Shown here: positions 52,029-61,300 of the stretch, in pieces
Layout: each line of letters starts with the position of its first letter
Position numbering within the stretch: position 1 is the stretch's first letter
Source of the DNA: Mesorhizobium sp. NFR06
Lineage (GTDB): Bacteria > Pseudomonadota > Alphaproteobacteria > Rhizobiales > Rhizobiaceae
Assembly: GCF_900115245.1 (NCBI RefSeq)
Contig: NZ_FOVT01000024.1
Span: 1 to 64,000, forward strand
DNA length: 64,000 nucleotides
Direction: 5' to 3'
Translations under genes and position numbers: made by a program
Notes under the pieces: generated by a model
What the model saw: only the letters and a program-made list of their open reading frames with translations
Database searches by the model: none
Told to the model about the DNA's origin: nothing

Positions 52029-53305
52029 GAGGACTCCAACTCTTTCAGCGCGCGCGGCTGCTGGTCCTGGATATCGCTGAACGACTGGAACGAGGCGAGG
52101 TAGTGCTCATGCGCACGCTCCCAGGCGACATCGTCCGGCTCGCCCCAGAGCTTGCGGTAGCTGGGAGAACTCGGATAGGGATAGAGCGGAACCGGTTCAT
52201 TGGCCCATACGCCGTGGTCGATCAGATGCTTGCGCCAGTAATCCACGAGTGCCGGATCGTCCTCGACCACGCCGATGAGATTGGCCTGCACGAAAGGCAC
52301 GTGACGACGGGCGTTGACCAAGAGAGCGGCGAGATCCTCGGTGTCCAGCCGGCAGCGCTTGGCCAGCATCGCCCGGCCTTCAACGGTCAGGCTTTCGAGG
52401 CCTGCCTCGATCGAGACACAGCCGGCTTGCCCGAGCAGTTCCAGCAGATCCGGCTTCCACAGGTCGATGCGCGTCTGGACACCGAATTGCACATCGCGCT
52501 CGACCAGGGCCTGCAGCAAAGCCTTTTGCGGCAGGAAGATTTCGTCGATGAAATAAATGTACCCAACCCCCTGCGCGATCAAGGCGTCGATTTCAGCAAT
52601 GACGGCGTCGTGGTTTCGGCGCCGGTAGGCGTCGCGAAAGTCGATCTTGGCGCAGAAGCTGCAATTGTAGGGGCAGCCGCGCGATGCCTCAACCTCGGCG
52701 CCGGCTCCCTCTTGATGGGTATCGAACCTATGATGGTGATGGCCATGCGCCGCGATCCAGTCGGACGGCCAGGTGAGCGCCGGATGGTCTACAAACCGGC
52801 TGGCGTGAACGCCCCCATTCGAGATCACGACGTCGCCATGGCGATGGGCGGTGTGCTGCACGCTGCTCCAGTCAGCTTGGCCCGCAAGTTCCGCCACGAC
52901 CTCCTCGCATTCACCCCGCACGACAACATGGACGCCGAGCTTGCGCAAGGTGGGGGCGGGCGTGGCCGAGCCATGAGGACCAACCGCAACGGTTCTTCCG
53001 CCGCGCCCGGCGAGGCGATTGAGGAATTCCGCGGGGACGCGCAATTCAGGCGGCGCGCACCGCCAAAACAGGTAGGTCGGCGCGGTGGTCACGACGGTCA
53101 TGTCCGGTGCGAATTCACCAACGCGTTCGGCAAGGGCAGTATTGTCGAGTTCCTGTAGCAAGCCGTCCAGCATCAGCACATCGTGACCCTTGGCTTCCAG
53201 CATTGCCTTGGAGTAGCCGAGCTCGAGCGGCAAATGCGGCTGCCTGCAGCCGAAATAGATGCTGTGCTCGTATGTCCAATAAGGATTGACCAGGGCGACC
53301 TTCAT
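52013..53305 (-). CDS. B12-binding domain radical SAM protein
   Basis: A 430-residue protein. The first 150 residues are a cobalamin-binding fold (MKVALVNPYWTYEHS to VVVRGECEEVVAEL), followed by a radical SAM domain with the cluster motif CPYNCSFC in EASRGCPYNCSFCAK and YIYFIDEIFLPQKALLQALV, then EAGLESLTVEGRAMLAKRCR. Cobalamin-dependent radical SAM enzymes carry out methylations or ring rearrangements on unactivated carbons. In this cluster the target may be a sugar. A His-rich stretch (AAHGHHHHRFDTHQ) is present. ATG 53305 overlaps the stop of the epimerase gene. From memory, this type is found with TIGR04290-like methyltransferases. Confidence 0.85.
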   Translation of the reverse strand: MKVALVNPYWTYEHSIYFGCRQPHLPLELGYSKAMLEAKGHDVLMLDGLLQELDNTALAERVGEFAPDMTVVTTAPTYLFWRCAPPELRVPAEFLNRLAGRGGRTVAVGPHGSATPAPTLRKLGVHVVVRGECEEVVAELAGQADWSSVQHTAHRHGDVVISNGGVHASRFVDHPALTWPSDWIAAHGHHHHRFDTHQEGAGAEVEASRGCPYNCSFCAKIDFRDAYRRRNHDAVIAEIDALIAQGVGYIYFIDEIFLPQKALLQALVERDVQFGVQTRIDLWKPDLLELLGQAGCVSIEAGLESLTVEGRAMLAKRCRLDTEDLAALLVNARRHVPFVQANLIGVVEDDPALVDYWRKHLIDHGVWANEPVPLYPYPSSPSYRKLWGEPDDVAWERAHEHYLASFQSFSDIQDQQPRALKELESSCCSH

Positions 53306-54369
53306 GCGACGAACCTCCCGGCTTCCGGCTGGAGGCGATGCCGCAACAGCCAGGTGGCAAGATCGCACACCCCTTCGCGCCACGGCATACGAGCGTGCCA
53401 ACCGAGCGCGGCCTCCAGCTTGCGGGTGTCTGCAACGAAGAACGGCTGGTCGCCAATGCGCTCGCGGTCGTGGCGAAGCGCAATATCGCGGCCTGATATT
53501 TCGGCTATTTCGGCCAGCAGCCCGCGCAGGCTGACGGCATTGCGCGGTCCACCGCCCAGATTGAATGCCTGACCCTTAAGGTCCTCGATCCTGGCCAGCA
53601 CGCCCCGATACGCAGCCACCGCATCCGAGACATGCAAGATGTCGCGCACCTGCCTGCCGTCGCCATAAAGGGTGATGGGCCGGCCAGAGAGCGCGCTCAA
53701 AAGGAAATGCGCGACCCAGCCCTGGTCTTCGGTGCCAAACTGGCGCGGTCCATAGATGCAGCTCATGCGCAAGACTGCCGTCGGCAAGTCGTAGGACTTA
53801 GCGTAGTCGAGGACGTACTGATCGGCCGCGCCTTTCGAGCAGCCGTAGGGGGTGCAGAAATCGAGGCCGATTGTCTCGTCGAGGCCGTTCTTGCGCACAT
53901 TGTCATCGAGCGGCTCGCAGCGATCGGAGGCTTGTCGCACCGGGACCCTGGGAAGGCTGCCATAAACCTTGTTGGTGCTCGCGAAGACGACGGGGGCGCC
54001 GCTGACGCGCGCGGATTCCAGCACATTGAACGTGCCTTTGAGATTGACCTCGAAATCCTGCGCGGGATCGCTCAGGCTGGTCGTTACCGCTGTTTGGGCG
54101 GCTAGATGGAAGATGGCCTTTGCCGGCGCCAGCGCTGCTGCCAGCGCACTTCGATCACGTATGTCGACGATTTCCGCGCTCAGCCTGTCGCCATGTCTTT
54201 GCGCCAGCCAGCGGAGATTCTGTTCGACGCCGGGGCGGCTGAGATTATCTATGACCAGCACCGTCTCGCCGTCCGACAGTAGGCTGTCGGCAAGGTTGGA
54301 GCCGATGAAGCCGCTGCCGCCAATAACGGCCACGGGCGCCTTGCCAGGGTGGCGATGCAGATGGCTCAC
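53302..54369 (-). CDS. NAD-dependent epimerase, CDP-tyvelose-2-epimerase-like
   Basis: A 355-residue short-chain epimerase: AVIGGSGFIGSNLADSLLSD, IFHLAAQTAVTTSLSDP, the motif VVFASTNKVYGSLPRVPVR, then ETIGLDFCTPYGCSKGAADQ, YVLDYAKSYDLPTAVLRMSC and GPRQFGTEDQGWVAHFLLSA. STNKVYG and TPYGCSKGAADQYVLDYA are the distinctive signature of CDP-paratose (tyvelose) 2-epimerase, RfbE. It likely makes a rare nucleotide sugar. Overlaps its two neighbours by four bases each. Confidence 0.85.
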   Translation of the reverse strand: MSHLHRHPGKAPVAVIGGSGFIGSNLADSLLSDGETVLVIDNLSRPGVEQNLRWLAQRHGDRLSAEIVDIRDRSALAAALAPAKAIFHLAAQTAVTTSLSDPAQDFEVNLKGTFNVLESARVSGAPVVFASTNKVYGSLPRVPVRQASDRCEPLDDNVRKNGLDETIGLDFCTPYGCSKGAADQYVLDYAKSYDLPTAVLRMSCIYGPRQFGTEDQGWVAHFLLSALSGRPITLYGDGRQVRDILHVSDAVAAYRGVLARIEDLKGQAFNLGGGPRNAVSLRGLLAEIAEISGRDIALRHDRERIGDQPFFVADTRKLEAALGWHARMPWREGVCDLATWLLRHRLQPEAGRFVA

Positions 54370-55472
54370 GAGACCAGTCCTCGCTCTTCCAACTCACGCC
54401 TCATCTCGGCGCCGCGATCGATGGCGACTGTGTTGCGAACCCAGGTCGCGAATTCGCCCAACGAATTTTCCAGGCAATGCATCGGCTCGAAGCCGAGCAG
54501 GTCACGCGCCTTGGCAATGTCGGCGAAGCAGTTGCGGATATCGCCGGAGCGCGCCTTCCCCAAAATTTCAGGCGGCCGCTTCGGAATGCCCATCGCCTGG
54601 CCCACCAGTCGCGCGACCTCGCGGATCGAATAGGCGTGCCCACTGCCGATATTGATCGCGTGGCCGGCTGCCTGGCGTTGCTCCAGCGCGAGCCGGAATG
54701 CGGCGGCGACGTCGCGCACATGGACGAAGTCCCGCTGCTGCTCGCCATCCTCGAAGATCGTCGGCCGTTTGCCGTTGGCGAGGCGCGACGCGAAATTAGC
54801 AAGCACGCCAGTGTACGGATTGGAAAGAGCTTGTCCCGCGCCGAAGACGTTGAATAAGCGTAACGCCACCGCATCGACGCCGTAGGCCTGGCCGAAAATC
54901 AAGACCGAGCGCTCCTGCATGTACTTGGTCAGTGCGTAGATCGAGGCGAGATCGGGCCGCTTTTCCTCGTCGGTCGGAACTGGTGACAGAATTTCACCCG
55001 CAGCCGATTTAAGATCCCATCGCCCCTCCTTGATGTCACTGGTCTTACGACGCGCGTCATCGATCCGCTTGCCATCGGCGGTTTCATAGAGGCCTTCGCC
55101 ATAGATGCTCATTGAAGAGGCCACAACAATCCGTTCGACCGGAGCTTTTATGAGCGCTTCCAGCAGTACTGCTGTGCCGAGATCATTGGTGCCGACATAG
55201 CGAGCGATCTCATACATGGACTGGCCAACGCCAACCTCTGCCGCCAGATGAATGACGGCATCGACATCCGAGACGGCCTCGGCGACCGCATCACGATCGC
55301 GCACGTCGCCCTTGATCAGTTCGGCTCCGGTGGGCAGGTTGATGGCCTCGCCGCCGTGAACCTGGTCGACTAGCGCATCGAGCAGCCGCACGTCATAGCC
55401 GTTTTTGGTGAGTTCCTGGGCGACGTGGCGGCCGATGAAGCCGCAACCTCCCGTGACCAATATGCGTTTCAC
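54366..55472 (-). CDS. NAD-dependent epimerase/dehydratase
   Basis: A 368-residue sugar-nucleotide epimerase: ILVTGGCGFIGRHVAQELTK, AVIHLAAEVGVGQSMYEIAR, IVVASSMSIYGEGLYETADG, catalytic YALTKYMQERSVLIFGQAYG and LRLFNVFGAGQALSNPYTGV. It is close to UDP-glucose/GalNAc-4-epimerase-like enzymes with an insert before the YxxxK motif. The start is taken as GTG 55472, just before the NAD site; the frame runs on to 55631 without a domain. It is the first gene of the upper sugar unit, 34 bases after a GGAAC-N16-AGTT promoter. Confidence 0.83.
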   Translation of the reverse strand: MKRILVTGGCGFIGRHVAQELTKNGYDVRLLDALVDQVHGGEAINLPTGAELIKGDVRDRDAVAEAVSDVDAVIHLAAEVGVGQSMYEIARYVGTNDLGTAVLLEALIKAPVERIVVASSMSIYGEGLYETADGKRIDDARRKTSDIKEGRWDLKSAAGEILSPVPTDEEKRPDLASIYALTKYMQERSVLIFGQAYGVDAVALRLFNVFGAGQALSNPYTGVLANFASRLANGKRPTIFEDGEQQRDFVHVRDVAAAFRLALEQRQAAGHAINIGSGHAYSIREVARLVGQAMGIPKRPPEILGKARSGDIRNCFADIAKARDLLGFEPMHCLENSLGEFATWVRNTVAIDRGAEMRRELEERGLVS

Positions 55473-55505
55473 GACGACTCCGTTGGGGATTTGCTTAGGC
55501 CCCCG

Positions 55506-55530
55506 AACTGCGCGGCAAAAGGTTTGTTCC
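55506..55530 (-). promoter_or_regulatory. EcfG-like promoter of upper sugar unit
   Basis: Minus strand: GGAAC, 16 bases, AGTTCG, 33 bases before the GTG at 55472. Confidence 0.5.
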
Positions 55531-55594
55531 CTTGCTTCAACAAAGTTCCCGCCGCAGCTGAGCCGGCTGCTCTGAAAGAGGTCTCCGCCTTCTT

Positions 55595-55619
55595 GGAACA
55601 ATGCCTGTTGACCGCTGTT
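55595..55619 (+). promoter_or_regulatory. EcfG-like promoter of the 55658 gene
   Basis: GGAAC, 16 bases, TGTTAG on the plus strand, 38 bases before the ATG at 55658. It is divergent to the sugar-cluster promoter at 55506-55530. Confidence 0.45.
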
Positions 55620-55657
55620 AGGGCCGCTCACCAGTCCCGCGCCAGAAAGGGAAGTTC

Positions 55658-55936
55658 ATGTCCGAAGCGAAGACCACCACAAATCACGATGAAATCCGGA
55701 AGTGGGTTGAGGAACGGGACGGCCAGCCGGCCGTGGTTCGCACCCGAGGCGAGGGCGGCATCCTGCGGATTGATTTCGGCGAACCCGAAGAGACGCTGGA
55801 GCCGATCGAGTGGGAGGAATTCTTCCGCATTTTCGATGAGAACAATCTCGCCTTTCTCCACCAGGACGAAGCCGGTAGCGGCAAGACCAGCCGTTTCAAC
55901 AAATTCGTCGAGCGCGACCAGAACGGGAATGGCTGA
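55658..55936 (+). CDS. Small acidic conserved protein
   Basis: A 92-residue protein: DEIRKWVEERDGQPAVVRTR, GILRIDFGEPEETLEPIEWE and EFFRIFDENNLAFLHQDEAG, KTSRFNKFVER. I recall this family of short proteins in many rhizobia, often misnamed as glucan branching enzyme; its role is unknown. The RxGxPAxVxGTGxxGxLRIDF plan is well kept. ATG follows GAAAGGGAAG. Divergent from the sugar cluster, with a GGAAC-N16-TGTT motif in front. Confidence 0.8.
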   Translation: MSEAKTTTNHDEIRKWVEERDGQPAVVRTRGEGGILRIDFGEPEETLEPIEWEEFFRIFDENNLAFLHQDEAGSGKTSRFNKFVERDQNGNG

Positions 55937-56218
55937 CCTGAAGTCCGCCGAGCGCGTTCATCAGGAGATGGGATGCAAGAGGGGATGGGAATGCCAGATC
56001 GATCCAACGCGGGTGTGTCCCGGCGTGCGGTCGCCGGCAGTCCGGTGAGCGGAGCGTTCGCCGCTTTAGCCGCGCCGGCAGGCGCAGCGCGAATGCGGCG
56101 GGAAAGCTCAGCGGATGGTCCTCACGCCACGACTTCCTCGTGGTGGATAGACATTGCCATGCGGCCGAGGGAACCATTCGGAGTTCTTCTGTTGGGCCAT
56201 CATCATGGAGCATTGGCC

Positions 56219-56425
56219 ATGGGACTCTTTTCCGAGCTGAACAAGAAGCTGACCGAAAACATCTACGCTCATGGCAGCTACCTGAGCGATCCGAGCGCGG
56301 ATCTACCGCGGCGTGTCGAAGAGACGGTCGATTTGTTGATGCCCTTCATCCAACCTGACGCGCGAGAAACGGTGAGATTGCAAATTCTTGGCATCATCCA
56401 CGAGCATATCTACGACGAGCCATAA
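56219..56425 (+). CDS. Small hypothetical protein
   Basis: A 68-residue protein starting MGLFSELNKKLTENIYAHGS and ending IIHEHIYDEP, probably helical. The frame extends upstream to 55973, but that part has no codon pattern or domain. A GGAAC at 56170 with TGTT after 15 bases lies just upstream; the spacing is one shorter than in the other sites, so it was not called a promoter. Confidence 0.55.
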   Translation: MGLFSELNKKLTENIYAHGSYLSDPSADLPRRVEETVDLLMPFIQPDARETVRLQILGIIHEHIYDEP

Positions 56426-56666
56426 TTGCCTCTGCCCCGGTCGAAGGCAGAGATCCATTCGCCACGACCGTCGCTGCTCAGTTCTTCGGTCGGCGGCTTC
56501 GCTCCTCGGCGTCACGCAACAGGCGCACTATGGCGTCTACCGGGGATGGATCGGACGCGCGCCTTGCTTTCTGGAACAGATGCCGAAAGAAACTTCTCAA
56601 GCCAGCCATCGTGATCGCCTCCTTTCGCTTCCGAACTTGCCGGAAGGAGCGATGTTCCTTTTCCAG

Positions 56667-56984
56667 CTATGGCAGGGCCGCGGCGAGAAGGAACACGACA
56701 GCCGCCAGAACGACGAGAGCCATAATCGCCAGCATCAGTCCGCTACTGCGCGGTTGCAGGTCGGGTTCATCCTTCGGAGGCCTCATGGCGTTGGCGAAAC
56801 TCGCCTGGTTGGTGAAGTAGGGTTCATTTCGTGTCGCCGGCGCGGAGAAGCTTGGGAAACCCGCAGCCTCGGCATCTGTTTCTTGGGGTGCAACCGCCGG
56901 ATCGAACCCGGGTGTCTTGTCCTGCGTCCTGCCAGCCTGGATCTGGCTCCGGTCCGCCGCGGGGGTGCGTTCGTTCGGTGACAT
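56667..56984 (-). CDS. Tail-anchored small membrane protein
   Basis: A 105-residue protein with a hydrophilic, Pro-rich N-terminal 75 residues (MSPNERTPAADRSQ start; FDPAVAPQETDAEAAG) and one C-terminal membrane helix (GLMLAIMALVVLAAVVFLLA). It has no known family. A GGAAC-N16-GGTT promoter lies 21 bases upstream, and AAAGGAAG serves as ribosome-binding site. Confidence 0.7.
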   Translation of the reverse strand: MSPNERTPAADRSQIQAGRTQDKTPGFDPAVAPQETDAEAAGFPSFSAPATRNEPYFTNQASFANAMRPPKDEPDLQPRSSGLMLAIMALVVLAAVVFLLAAALP

Positions 56985-57004
56985 CGGCGCTTCCTTTGCC
57001 TCCG

Positions 57005-57029
57005 AACCTTTGTCCCGCGTCGCTGTTCC
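57005..57029 (-). promoter_or_regulatory. EcfG-like promoter of the 56667 gene
   Basis: Minus strand: GGAAC, 16 bases, GGTTCG, 20 bases before the ATG at 56984. Confidence 0.6.
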
Positions 57030-57117
57030 AACGCCATCGACGCAATCTCGGTGTTTTTTGGACGTGCCCAGCTGCGCCGGCTTTGCCGATTAAGAACGCG
57101 ATTTTCAAGGACGGACG

Positions 57118-57142
57118 GGAACTTTCGCATCAAGGGAGCTTT
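57118..57142 (+). promoter_or_regulatory. Weak EcfG-like promoter of the 57184-57866 unit
   Basis: GGAAC, 16 bases, CTTT, 41 bases before the ATG at 57184. One mismatch in the core of the -10, so weaker than the others; kept because the related gene at 13778 has a perfect site. Confidence 0.3.
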
Positions 57143-57183
57143 GTATCCAAAGGTTCGAAGATCACGAGGCAAGCATCGAACAG

Positions 57184-57492
57184 ATGAGAATAGCGCCGAT
57201 GAAAGCTTGGATGATGGGCCCCCTCATTTCGCTACATTCGATTGCCGTCTCCAGGGGCGACGGGCTCAGGCCCGAGTTCCTTCGTCTGTTCCACGCCCGC
57301 GCCGCCTTGTCGACACGCGCCGTGACCGAACTTCGCCCTGGCAAGGATATTCCTCAGGACCAGGCGGGTCCAAATCCGTCTGGCAATGTCGAAAGCGCCT
57401 CGCGCAAAGGCATCGTGGTCTTTCCTGACAAGCAGAACGCCTGGAAACGCAAGCGAGGAGGTGGCAAAAAGCGTTGTAGGAGGCCGTTATGA
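57184..57492 (+). CDS. Small conserved protein (RGDGLRPE family), coupled to REC gene
   Basis: A 102-residue protein sharing RGDGLRPE (near residue 24) and GPNPxGN with the protein at 13778-14071; the rest is diverged. The C-terminus is very basic (KRKRGGGKKRCRR). Its stop overlaps the start of the response regulator gene (ATGA at 57489), so the two are one unit. ATG 57184 or 57199. Function is unknown; basic tail suggests nucleic-acid or membrane binding. Confidence 0.6.
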   Translation: MRIAPMKAWMMGPLISLHSIAVSRGDGLRPEFLRLFHARAALSTRAVTELRPGKDIPQDQAGPNPSGNVESASRKGIVVFPDKQNAWKRKRGGGKKRCRRPL

Positions 57493-57866
57493 AAGCGCCC
57501 TTGGCACTGATTATCGAAGATGAGTACTTGATCGCATCGGACGTGGCGAATGGCTTGAAGGAACGCGGCTTTGAGGTTGCCTGTGTAGCTTCCGAACGGG
57601 CGGCCTCAGCCTGGCTCGAAGACAACGTGCCGGATTTGGCCATCGTAGACATCCAATTGCTGGATGGGCGACATGGTGCAGCTGCGGCTCGGCTGAAAGA
57701 GAGCGGCGTGCCCTTCATCGTGCATTCGGGTTATGATCCAGAATTTCAATCGCCGATCTTCCACGGCGCCCCTTATCTGCCGAAACCCGCGCCAATAAAC
57801 CATTTGGTCGAACTTGCGAGCCAGCTCGTTCAAGATCGTGTCGAAAGGGAAACTAGCGCCGGATGA
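57489..57866 (+). CDS. Single-domain response regulator
   Basis: A 125-residue receiver protein: acidic pair in ALIIEDEYLIASDVANGL, phosphoacceptor Asp in LAIVDIQLLDGRHG, Ser in FIVHSGYDPEF, and Lys in PYLPKPAPINHL. No output domain. Single-domain regulators of this kind take part in the general stress phosphorelay of some alphaproteobacteria, acting as a sink or relay between HWE kinases and PhyR. Confidence 0.85.
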   Translation: MKAPLALIIEDEYLIASDVANGLKERGFEVACVASERAASAWLEDNVPDLAIVDIQLLDGRHGAAAARLKESGVPFIVHSGYDPEFQSPIFHGAPYLPKPAPINHLVELASQLVQDRVERETSAG

Positions 57867-57963
57867 TTTGGCTTGAAATCTGTACGGTTTTCTGGGCTAA
57901 AACCACATCGCTTTCTCATCAGCACTCTAGTTGCCGCTACGACGTCTTCCGGATGGCCAGCAG

Positions 57964-58344
57964 TCAACCAGCCGGGTCTTGCCCGAACGAACCGCGGATC
58001 TTCGACGCAAGCTGCGCTATCATCTCTAGCAGAGAGTGCGGCAGCACCGGTTTTTGCAGAACCGGAACTTTTGCATAGCGGACCGGCAGCTTGCTATCAT
58101 CACATCCGGTCACAAAAGCAAAAGGAATGTTCCTGTCCTGCAGCTGGTCCGCGATCCTGAAGCTTGTTTCGTCGAACAACTGCACGTCAAGGAGCGCCGC
58201 GTTGATTTCATGGCGCGAAAGGCATTCCAGCGCTGCCTTGACCGAAGGTGCTGGACCGACCACTTGGTGGCCAGCCCGGCGCAGCGTCGCCGCGCTGTCG
58301 TCCGCGATCAACCACTCGTCTTCGACGACAAGCACGCGGTACAT
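57964..58344 (-). CDS. Single-domain response regulator, partner of CheB-CheR kinase
   Basis: A 126-residue receiver: VLVVEDEWLIADDSAATLRR, Asp in NAALLDVQLFDETSF, Thr in FAFVTGCDDSKLP, and Lys in VPVLQKPVLPHSLLEMIAQL. It begins 11 bases after the stop of the kinase gene 58356-61454, so it is probably its cognate acceptor. Confidence 0.88.
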   Translation of the reverse strand: MYRVLVVEDEWLIADDSAATLRRAGHQVVGPAPSVKAALECLSRHEINAALLDVQLFDETSFRIADQLQDRNIPFAFVTGCDDSKLPVRYAKVPVLQKPVLPHSLLEMIAQLASKIRGSFGQDPAG

Positions 58345-58355
58345 TTTTGCTCCAG

Positions 58356-61300
58356 TCAGCGGGTCATTGGAAACGAGATTCTCACCACCAAACCACTTGC
58401 CGCGAAATTTGTTTCCACAACGCCGCTCAGCCGGTACTCGATCTCGCCTTTCACAAGCGACAGCCCAAAGCCCGATTGCTCAGGCGGCTTGACCGGCGGC
58501 CCGTTCGTCTCTTTCCAGACCAACTGCAGTTCGTTGCCCGCGAGCGACCACTCGATTTCGATCCTGCCACGTTCGTTTCTAAGCGCGCCGTATTTGGCGG
58601 CGTTGGTGGCGAGTTCGTGCAGGACCATGCCGATCGACAGGGACTGCTGTGGCTTGAGCCTGGCCTCAGGGCCAGTGATGGTCAAACGCGTAGTATCGAT
58701 GGCCCCAACCTCCTGGGCGATAAGCTCATGCACTGAGACCTCGGTCCAATTCTCTCTTGAGAGTGCGCCATAGGCACGCGACATTGCTGCCAGCCGGCCG
58801 ACCAAGGCGGCTGCGAATTCTTCCTTGCTACTGGAGGATTCCAGCGCGCGATTGGCGATGCTGGTCACCACGGCAAGCATGTTCTTGACGCGGTGGTTCA
58901 ACTCCGAGATGAGGATCTTCTGATGTTCCTCGGCTTCCGCCAGGGGGGTCACGTCGACAAGGGTAACCACCACGCCCTGCGTTCGCGCTCCTTTGTCGCG
59001 GTAAGGAATCAGCCGCACAAGGTAGTAGCTTCCCTTGGCATCACGCGCCAGATGATGAGCTATGGACTCGCCTTCCGCGAACACCCGCTCGATGTGAGCC
59101 TGCATTTCGGGATAGTCAATCCGACTGGAAAGGTCGCTCAACGGCCGACCGACGTCGGAGGCGCGCAAGTTGAAGAATTCCGACGCCGCGGGCGTGAACG
59201 TGCGTATAACCAGGTCCCGGTCGAGGAATACTGTGGCGATGTCCGTGCTCTCAAACAGGTTGCGAAGATCGCTGTTGGCGCGGTCCAATTCCTCGATCTT
59301 GTCGGAAAGCTCGGCGTTGATCGTGTTGAGCTCCTCGTTGAGGGACTGCATTTCTTCTTTCGAGGCTTCGAGCTCCTCGTTGGTCGACTGTGCTTCCTCG
59401 TTGACCGACACAAGCTCCTCGTTCGATGACTTCAATTCCTCAAGTGCGGTCTCATATTCCTCAATCGTGGATTGCAGCCGTTCGCGCATGTCGCGCAGCT
59501 CTCGCTCCAGTTGCGCGGAAGTTTCGACCTCGCGGATGTCCGATTCCGGATCTGGCTTTGCTCCGGAAGTTCCGGTCGGCTGGAACAGGACAAGGTATAG
59601 CGGCTCGCTATTTCCTCGCTGGGGCAGCGGTTCAACCATGATGTTGACCAAGTGCAGACGATGTTCCTCGTCGTCGACGGCTACGTTTGCGCGGCTAACA
59701 GATTGATGGGTGCTGGCCGCCTCGCGAAGGGCCGCTCGCAAATCCAGTCGCAGTCCGCGCCGAGCCATGGTCAGCAACTGGCGGCTGGGGGCACCCTGGG
59801 CGGCCTCCAGATACCTGCCGGTCCGCGCCGAATAATAGACGACTTCGCCTTCGGCGTTCACAACGACATGTGGCGGGGCATGACGCTCCAGCACCTGCAA
59901 TTCCACTGACTGCCGCAGCGGATAGCCGGCGCTCGCGCGTGTCCTTCCATCGCTGTCGTCCCCGGATAAGCGGGCAGTCCGACCTTCGCCGATCAGCAGC
60001 GGAAGGCGCGATCTTGCCGAAATATGTTCGCGGGCCCGGAAGACGCGCTGCTTCTTGTCGAGCGTCGCGAACAGATCACCATGCTGGCCTATGCTTTCGG
60101 ACGTGCCAAGGAACAGATAGCCTCCCGGCCTCAAGGCGTAGTGGAAAATGGGTATGACGCGCTGCTGAATCTCCGGCCCGAAATAGATGAGGAGGTTGCG
60201 GCAGGAGACCAGGTCCATGCGTGAAAACGGCGGGTCCTTGAGGACGCTATGAGGCGAGAAAATGCAAAGCTCCCGCACCTCGCCTGTCAGCACGAAGCTC
60301 TCGCCTTCATTGATGAAGAAGCGCTGCCTCCTTTCGGCGGAAACCCCGTCTAGCGAAGTTTGGGGGTAGCGCGCCGCACGCGCTACCCCCAAAGCCGCTT
60401 CGTCGATGTCGGTGGCGAAGATCTGGATCTTCGGCGTCGCGGGCAAGCCGTCCATATGCTCGCGAAACAGCATACCAATGGAGAAGACCTCTTCGCCGGT
60501 GGCGCATCCTGGCACCCAGACTCGAACCGTGTCGGACGCGGTCTTGCCCTCAAACATTTCGGGGACGACCCTTTTCGCAAGAAATTCGAAGGCGTCGGTG
60601 TCGCGGAAGAAACCGGTGACATTGATGAGCAGGTCGCGGAACAGCGCTGTGACCTCGGGCGGATCCCTGCGCAGCAATTCGATATACGCGGATAGCTCAG
60701 TGATCTGGCCGATCTGCATACGCCGCTTGACACGGCGGAGGAACGTCTTGGTCTTGTAGCCTGAGAAATCGTGCCCGGAATGGGCCTTGAGTATGCCGTA
60801 GATCTCCTCGCGTGCGCGGCCCATGTGGGCAGTCGAGGGGCCGCCACCCTCCGTCAGTCGATCAAGCGTGCTGAAGCCTTGGACGAAGGCGATCAGCTTC
60901 TCGCCCATTTCTTCTGCCGGCACGGCAATATCCACTACGCCGCTTGAAATGGCGCTCTGCGGCATGTCGGCGTTGCGCGGCCGCGTACCATCGCTTCCCT
61001 GCGCCAGCACGAGGCCGCCGCGCTCCTTGATCAACTTCGCGCCGAGCGTACCATCGCCATCGCCGCCCGACAGGATGATGCCGACTGCGTATTCCCCCTG
61101 GTCTTCGGCGAGCGAGCCCAGGAAGACATCAATTGGTTTGCGTTCTCGGTACGCCGCACTCTGATGCTTAATCCTCAGATTGCCGCTTTCGATCCTCAGC
61201 ACGGCGTTCTGCGGCATGACGTATACGTGATCCGGGTCCACTTCGCTTCCATCCTCGGCGATGCTTACCGGCATGCCGGTATAACGCGCCAGTACTTCAT

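Noticed and set aside
56170..56193. GGAAC followed by TGTT before the 56219 gene
   Set aside because: Spacer is 15 bases, one shorter than all other sites; kept only as a remark.
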